Both the position numbers and the translations under genes were made by a program. From positions 2,914,001 through 2,978,000 of the forward strand of contig JAOVFP010000006.1 in NCBI GenBank assembly GCA_025738555.1: a stretch of 64,000 bases of DNA, written 5' to 3'. Below, piece after piece: positions 58,303-64,000 of this stretch. Under the pieces are notes generated by a model. It was not told the origin of the DNA. It saw only the letters and a program-made list of their open reading frames with translations, and searched no databases. How positions within the stretch are numbered: position 1 is the stretch's first letter; each line of letters starts with the position of its first letter. Origin of the DNA: Cyathus striatus. Its lineage: Eukaryota > Basidiomycota > Agaricomycetes > Agaricales > Nidulariaceae.

Positions 58303-59994
58303 TCAGTTCCCTCGATACCCACATCCAGCAGAGGAGTTGAATTTATGGCATATCTCTCTCGATTTTGTTTGACATGAGCTAGTTTTCTCAGGGAGTGTTT
58401 GGCCACAGATGAGATTGTAGTCTGCTCCACCTGGGGAGAGGAAGGAGAGTTCCATGAGGTGGAAGTCGTCAAAATCACAGAGTCTGACATCACATCTGGC
58501 TTCAACATAGTGTCTGGCAGCTTGATTGAATGCAATGATGAGAAGGTCATTGGTTGAGGTGCAGAAACATGTTGAGATATACCACACATACAAGGCAAGC
58601 TCAAGTCATCCATGGGGGAAGGCTCTGAGAATCACTTTGGTGGCAATTTGCCAAGCTGTGTGCCATTCACCACTGTTGGTGATTTTTTTGGTGGAGGAAG
58701 AAGTTCCCGGGATGGTGATTTCAAGTTCTCCAATTTTTTGGACACGGTTGGTGGGTCCAGTGAGGGTATTGATTCCTCCAGAGATGTTACTGAGGTTGAT
58801 TGCTTTCCCCTGGAGTACATTCTCCCACTCACCTTCTGGGAAGAAAGGGATGTTGGAAGTGCGAATGATGGAGCATTTGGCCTTACTGATATCTCACACA
58901 TATTTGTCAACAAGATTTTGGGTCTCAATGATATTGGAATGGAGCTTGCTTGTCTCCTTGATATGGTCATTGTACCACAGGAAGTCATGTTCCAAGACAC
59001 ATTTCTGTTTAGCAGCGTGTGACTCTTCTTCTTCATTGTCAGACTCCCTGTCGTGAAAGCTACTTGCTGCAGGGGAGTGTGGGGCAGAGACTGGACAGGG
59101 AGGGGGTTGTCCAAATGACTGATTAAGGAAGTTGGCTCTGATGTTGGCAGCAGAGGACTGTTGCTCCTCATGGCTGGTGAGCTCAACAAGATAGGCTGTG
59201 AAAGCTCAATCTGCTGGGGAGTCATCTCCCAGTTGAAAATCTGGGAGGAGTCGTCCAAGCATTGCAATAGTGTGGTGCTTGGCAATTTTTCCATTGTGGA
59301 AATGTTCGACGAGGTCATCAAGTTTATTGGACAACTCAGATTCGAAAAGGTTGCCAGTGTTTTGTTGCTGGAATGGTTGGAACAAATTTAGAGACATTCT
59401 TGGAGACTGAGTCTTAGACATTGAGCTAGTGGGAGCCTGATCTTTCTCTCTGTGAGACAGTCCGGAAGCACTTGCAGTTGGTGGTACAAATGCTGAAGCA
59501 GAGGTAATGGGGATGGTGGAGAAGACTGAGGTGCTAGGCACTGATACAGAGGTGGAGGTGCCTGCAGTATTGGGATTGGAGGAGAACACTCTTCCAAAGA
59601 CTGATGATCCAGTGGTAGCGATGGGGAAGGCGCCTGAAGGCACTTGTCCACCAGACTCGGAGAAACTGGAACTGGTAACAGATGAGTGATGAGGGATGGC
59701 GCTGGTTGGCGCTCCTCCTGTATCCTCTCTAGCAGTGACAGTCGCGGTGCCTTGCAGTACTCGAGACCCTGACTGTGGAGCTCGTCTGGTCAATCCCTTG
59801 GACTTTCAAGTCTTGCCACTAGCAGATAGGACTGTTGAGTCAAGTTCAGTGATTGTGAAGTTGTCTTCAGGGGGCTGTTCTGATGGGGCAAATGATCCAG
59901 GAGGATTGGATCCTGAAGTTGCAAGGTTAGACCCTGAGGGCTCAGTGAGTGACCCTCATGCTTCTTCAGGTTTGGTGCCATCAGACATAACCAT
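58303..59994 (-). pseudogene. DIRS-like gag
   Basis: One frame runs from MVMSDGTKPEEA (59994) to a cysteine/histidine end with REICHKFNSSAGCGYRG near 58310, typical of the CCHC-like end of DIRS gag proteins. Stops in this frame include TGA at 59958-59956, 59808-59806 and 59208-59206, with more TGA codons near 58895 and 58612; in each case CGA (Arg) fits. The N-terminal two thirds is Ser/Thr/Pro-rich and poorly conserved in such proteins. Confidence 0.6.
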
Positions 59995-59997
59995 GAG

Positions 59998-60558
59998 TTT
60001 GGGATAGTCTCCTCCACATTGGTTATCATTTCAACTTCCCACCTGCTATCAGAGGTAATGATATTTTCATCTAGGAGGTTCTAGCTGTTTTTTCTGCTCT
60101 AGATCTCCTGGTATCTCGTGTTCTAGCTACATGTACAGTTATTGTTTTCTCAGACAGTGGAAACACTGTCTCCCTCTTCAACTTGCTTAGGGCTTTGAAT
60201 TCCATCCTCAATCATCTCTTGAAGCTCTCAGTTGACATTTTACTTCAGGAGGGTTTTCAACTACATGTTTTGCACATTCCAGGAGAAGATAATTATGTTG
60301 CTGATGCACTCTCACGTCAGCAGCTCCAACAGGCTCTAAGTTTTGACCCCAATTTGTCACTTCAAAATTATCTACCCCCTCAGGATGTGTTGGGGGTTTT
60401 GCAGTTATGATCTCTTCTTTTCAATGGTCCAGGCAACCCCAGTAGATGCCTTGGACTTATGAGTGCCTCCTCCATGAATGTGCTATTATGCTGGGATACA
60501 CAATTGATTGTTCCACAACCCTTAACTATTCTAGTGCCCTCAATTCATACCTGCATTT
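59998..60558 (+). repeat. inverted copy of the RNase H/recombinase segment
   Basis: Matches the reverse complement of 56246-56806. On + it reads FSDSGNTVSLF, LLRALNSILNHLLKL, HIPGEDNYVADALS and then MPWTYECLL...STTLNYSSALNSYLHF of the recombinase. It begins three bases from the gag ATG at 59994 and breaks off at about 60558, where a strong hairpin starts. Confidence 0.75.
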
Positions 60559-60561
60559 TTG

Positions 60562-60626
60562 GACAACCTTGGTGCGAGAGGACGAGGAAAGATCTCTTTC
60601 CTCGTCCTCTGCACCTCAAGGTTGTC
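60562..60626. repeat. 31-32 base hairpin with intact CpGs
   Basis: The left arm (60562-60592) and right arm (60595-60626) pair almost fully (AGAGGACGAGGAAAGA against TCTTTCCTCGTCCTCT), with small differences in the middle and a two-base loop. It sits between the recombinase fragment and a second gag start, so it may be a retroelement terminus or rearrangement junction. Confidence 0.75.
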
Positions 60627-60649
60627 TTGTCTCACCTGTGGCTTTTGTT

Positions 60650-60885
60650 TTTATGGTTATGTCTGATGGCACCAAACCTGAAGAAGCATGAGGGTCACTC
60701 ACTGAGCCCTCAGGGTCTAACCTTGCAACTTCAGGATCCAATCCTCCCGGATCATTTGCCCCATCAGAACAGCCCCCTGAAGATGACTTCACAATCACTG
60801 AACTCGACTCAACAGTCCTATCCACTAGTGGCAAGACTTGAAAGTCCAAGGGATCAACCAGACGAGCTCCACAGTCAGGGTCTTG
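60650..60885 (+). repeat. second copy of the gag 5' end
   Basis: Starts TATGGTTATGTCTGATGG on the plus strand and matches the reverse complement of 59768-59994, including the same in-frame TGA (CGA) after PEEA. With the copy at 59768-59994 it forms an inverted pair around 59998-60649. Confidence 0.75.
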
Positions 60886-61049
60886 AAACAATGAATGAAA
60901 ACAAAATAGTAATAATTATGTTGCATGCTGCTGCAGCAACCCCTTGAGTGAAGATGACCTGGTATATACTAATTGTACATAGGGGCAGTGAGGGACAATC
61001 AGGATACTCACAGCTTTTGAAGGAAATAGACCAAGTTTGGGTAATGTGT
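60886..61049. other. junction DNA, no feature
   Basis: Nothing recognisable; CpG content begins to rise again. Confidence 0.4.
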
Positions 61050-62145
61050 CTGCTTTCAACCTATATGGTGTCCGATTGATGCAGATTGCGAAGTCACAGT
61101 GAATATTGTACTTACATGAATATTACTAGAGCTATTTTGATGAAACGAATATACATAGTATTATATGGGTGAGTGTAATATGGAGGAACTCACTAAATCC
61201 TGCCACTATTATTGTGGATAAGTTAAATCGCGAAATGAAAACATTGGTTGATGAGAAAATTACCTAACTGCAAAATTGTGAGTGTTACTACTGGAAGTGT
61301 AAGGAGTCTATGCCTTATTGGCATATATCTAGTTACTAATGGTGGTTAATAATGAATTTATGTTATGTTATATGTTAGAATGTACACGACCATATACGCG
61401 CGGCATAAAATCTACGAGAAGCTTAGCTTAAATCTGGTAATTATACATACTTATCCTGGAGGCTGGCAGCTTACATTTGGGCCACAAATGCGGTAAAATA
61501 CTAAGAAAAACTTTAATTAATTAACATAAAAATGGTGATGGTGGGATAATTCTTACGATGGTGAGATATTTCCCCTGCCGGATAATATTTGATGTGTTGG
61601 TCATTAATGTACGTTGGAGAGATGATAATTTGCTCACTAAAATAAAGCTAGAACATATTAAGTGGATGTTAAATGCTCGAAATTACTTTGAGTGAACATA
61701 CGTACTACGTGACAACAACAAAGAGATCTACTCTTTCATACTTCACCACGAAGTAGTCGTATATTTGAGCACAGACAAAGAAAACTTCGAGAGCTGCCAA
61801 CATACTTTTGAACATCACAAGGTTTAGTTTAGGATTGCAGCATACGTGAATACGTACGTGAGAAGAGCAACAGTTCCTTTAAAAAGTATCGAATCCCCCC
61901 CCGAATGAAGCCTAAAATACTGTAAAGCCATTGCCTAATATCATGTCAGCAGGCATTTCACTGTACATCCTGAGATGTTGCACCATAGCGGCACCATAAA
62001 CACTTGATGGAGGATGTAAAACAATATTAAAACTCCAAGGGAAAACAGAACAAACATTCCATTTATTGTGGAAGCTATCTGCAAAGCCAGGAATTGTATT
62101 GGATATGGGTACCTGATATACAGGGGAAAATGTAGCCTGGCTCAT
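61050..62145 (-). pseudogene. DUF6534-like membrane protein relic, second CpG-normal copy
   Basis: Minus-strand pieces match the relic at 44690-46542: YGAAMVQHLRMYSEMPADM (about 62000-61940), MLAALEVFFVCAQIYDYFV then KYERVDLF (about 61805-61720), and ARIWSC (about 61405-61388). A start MSQATFSPVYQ lies at 62145, followed by a GTACCC...TGCAG intron-like segment. The C-terminal exons are not recognisable, so it is probably truncated. Expected product: a seven-helix fungal membrane protein of unknown role. Confidence 0.45.
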
Positions 62146-62510
62146 TACAAGGTATTTGGAATTGCTATGGGCTTATGTCGTGAGATGATTGGACTTTGAT
62201 AAACAATTCCTTTGGCGACTGCTCCTGTCTGTAATTTTTGAACAAATTCAAATGCTTGGCATCCGCCGTTTATGGCGTCCTGAAACTGATATGAATCGTA
62301 CACGTTCAACTGTATCAACAGCAGCTAAGTGCATCATAAGATGCCCAATAAATAATTGGATGAGATATGCAGCTTTGCAACAAGCTAACTACAGGTTAAC
62401 TACACCTAGCATTACTCTGAGATTTTCACTATTCCAAGCTAGTCCGAATAACAACAGTATCAAGACTAGGGTAGGTTGGATTCTGGAAAATACAGCGACC
62501 TAGCCACATA
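62146..62510. other. no gene supported
   Basis: A plus-strand frame (62189-62503) has no motif; it ends just before the MITE. Confidence 0.35.
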
Positions 62511-63263
62511 CAGTGGCATCCAAAAGAATTGCGTGCACAAAATACAAACAAACAAGATTGTGAAAACCATAACTTCCCTAAAAGTAGCTCAAATCTCTTC
62601 ATGTAAAATGTAGATATGTAGTACACGACTTGAACTACCATAATATGATTTTTCCAAATTTTTATATCCACAGAATGATGCTACAGTGAGCCACGAAAAA
62701 AGTTAAGGTTTTGACTACATTGCAAGCTTTACCAAATTATCTAGAATTGACGTAATTATGTGCATCTTAAGTATGTTATAGTACTACTTACGAGCCTTAA
62801 AACGCGTCTATAATCATAAAATTCTGAGCTGTGGATCATTTTTTATTGTCGAGGCGTTCTGGAGACTTTCGATATTTTTGACTCAAATCACGTGATATTT
62901 TTCAAAAGTCCCCGGAACGCCTCGACAATAACAAATGATCCACAGCTCAGAATTTTATGATTATAGACGCGTTTTAAAGCTCGTAAGTAGTACTATAACA
63001 TACTTAAGATGCACATAATTACGTCAATTCTAAATAATTTGGTAAAGCTTGCAATGTAGTCAAAACCTTAACTTTTTTCGTGGCTCACTGTAGCATCATT
63101 CTGTGGATATAAAAATTTGGAAATATCATATTATGGTAGTTCAAGTCGTGTACTACATATCTACATTTTACATGAAGAGATTTGAGCTACTTTTAGGGAA
63201 GTTATGGTTCTCACAATCTTGTTTGTTTGTATTTTGTGCGTGCAATTCTTTTGGACGCCACTG
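62511..63263. mobile_element. outer palindromic MITE (Tc1/mariner type)
   Basis: Starts CAGTGGCATCCAAAAGAATT and ends with the reverse complement (AATTCTTTTGGACGCCACTG), flanked by TA on both sides (62509-62510, 63264-63265), the Tc1/mariner signature. Without the inner insertion (62684-63090) it would be two 171-base arms meeting at a central TA. Arm differences are few and some are at CpG (GGCATCC against GGCGTCC). It has no coding capacity; the two open frames inside it (62671-62429 and 63103-63294) are one sequence read from each arm. Confidence 0.85.
62684..63090. mobile_element. inner palindromic MITE inserted at the centre of the outer one
   Basis: Starts CAGTGAGCCACGAAAAAAGT and ends with its reverse complement, flanked by TA duplications at 62682-62683 and 63091-63092. 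Arms of 186 bases (62684-62869 and 62905-63090) enclose a 35-base loop that contains two direct GATATTTTT words. The flanking outer sequence is itself a perfect palindrome about the TA (GATGC-TA-GCATC), so this element landed exactly on the symmetry centre. Confidence 0.88.
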
Positions 63264-63265
63264 TA

Positions 63266-64000
63266 AGTATGTACAGGTCAACCGGTTATATTAGGCATCG
63301 GAAGTATAGCCGTTTCAATTCAAACATAAGTTCTGACAGGTAGTCCCCTGTTACCATTCGATTGGACCTCTCAGTATGCTACAGACTTCTAGCTTGCGCC
63401 CCTGACCGGCCTGACCTCCCACGAGTCTTATCGCAATTATACTATATAGCGCCTTGAGCATGAGGAGTATGTAGGTGTTACACCATTGGCAGGTACCTTA
63501 TGTAGTACTGCTTGCACCATTGAAGCTTGCAGTCCTGACAACAAAATTCAGATGGTAGGTCTCAGTGGTTTATCATACCTTGTATCCCCAATCCAGGCAG
63601 GTAAATACACATCACATTCAGGGTTATAAGTCTACAGGAAGCACAATTTCGAGGCTCATAGTAATATTACAATATTCAGAATCTGGATAAATACATAATT
63701 ATTAATGATACATACAATACATAGATGAGCCAACAAGCTATGGCAGATGAGAAAGAGTTTCGATTAGATGTTGATCAAGGGACGATTGACGTCGAAGACT
63801 TGAGTGATGTCTGAAAAGCGTGTTTAGCCCTGGAAAGGAAGGGGAGGTACTGGGCAGTGGGGAGGCCTCTAGTCTCGACTTAAGATGTCCACATTTGGTG
63901 TCTCACGACTTACCGTGTCCGATGTCGTGCATATGTTCCACATATGGCAACTGCACGTGATGTCGTAGAACGGGCTTTGTTGAGCCTAGGGAGGCCTCCT
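63266..64000. other. right end of window, one tiny frame
   Basis: No gene is supported. A 29-codon acidic frame (63725-63814, MSQQAMADEKEFRLDV...) could be a first exon but has no match I know. The word GGGAGGCCTC occurs at about 63870 and 63990 near the window edge. Confidence 0.35.

Larger units (their letters stand above)
55391..59994 (-). mobile_element. degenerate DIRS-like retroelement (tyrosine recombinase class)
   Basis: Minus-strand order is gag, reverse transcriptase/RNase H, tyrosine recombinase, the order of DIRS-type elements, which integrate with a recombinase in place of a DDE integrase. All three genes are broken by stops and frame changes; CpG sites are mostly lost. The outer limits are uncertain. 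At the right edge the gag start (59994) abuts an inverted copy of the element's own RNase H/recombinase segment (59998-60558). Confidence 0.75.

Noticed and set aside
59696..60007. Plus-strand frame with DPDCGARLV and GGLDPEVARLDPEG
   Set aside because: Antisense of the gag N-terminus; it appears again at 60891-60616 because the segment is duplicated in inverted orientation.
62429..63294. Two nearly identical small proteins at 62671-62429 and 63103-63294
   Set aside because: They are the same sequence read from the two arms of the palindromic MITE.
1..64000. CRISPR arrays, prophage, rRNA genes, telomere repeats
   Set aside because: None seen; introns and transposon types are fungal.

Overview
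This window reads as nuclear DNA of a filamentous basidiomycete (Agaricomycetes-like). Genes carry many short introns of about 45-70 bases with GT...AG ends. The host-like genes are a DHA-type major facilitator transporter, a sphinganine C4-hydroxylase (SUR2-like) and a fungal cytochrome P450. The transposon mix (Helitron, DIRS-like tyrosine-recombinase retroelement, Tc1/mariner pieces, Mutator-type foldback) also fits. No bacterial operon, CRISPR array or phage module was seen. All assignments rest on reading motifs by eye; no database search was run.

Layout. 1-6650: CpG-starved relic repeats with a broken unknown gene and a broken Tc1/mariner transposase. 6650-13130: normal CpG content, holding a small MITE-like foldback and two decayed tandem copies of an unknown gene family. 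13534-18009: an intact 10-exon transporter and an intact 3-exon SUR2-like gene on the + strand. 18117-27538: a 9.4 kb Helitron on the - strand with both termini recognisable. It carries a Rep/helicase frame broken by two TGA codons plus two divergent accessory genes. 27552-28421: a Mutator-like foldback element with a 9-bp target duplication, only a few bases from the Helitron end. 29405-33552: the intact third member of the unknown gene family (with a C-terminal membrane segment), then an apparently intact 14-exon P450. 34000-43400: CpG-starved, heavily rearranged inverted repeats without recognisable proteins. 43400-50300: normal CpG, with a DUF6534-like multi-spanning membrane-protein gene in relic form and a 1.6 kb inverted-repeat element. 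50300-52700: low-complexity DNA (18-bp minisatellite, GAG microsatellite, G-rich tract). 52700-60600: CpG-starved copies of earlier sequences and a degenerate DIRS-like element. 61000-64000: a third DUF6534-like relic, a palindromic MITE with another palindromic MITE inserted at its exact centre, and mostly non-coding DNA.

Common thread: the window alternates between CpG-normal islands with working genes or younger elements and CpG-starved islands of old repeats. Paired copies of the same sequence show CG in one copy and TG or CA in the other. Most premature stops recognised in the transposon genes are TGA where an arginine CGA would fit. This points to methylation-linked C-to-T decay of repeats.
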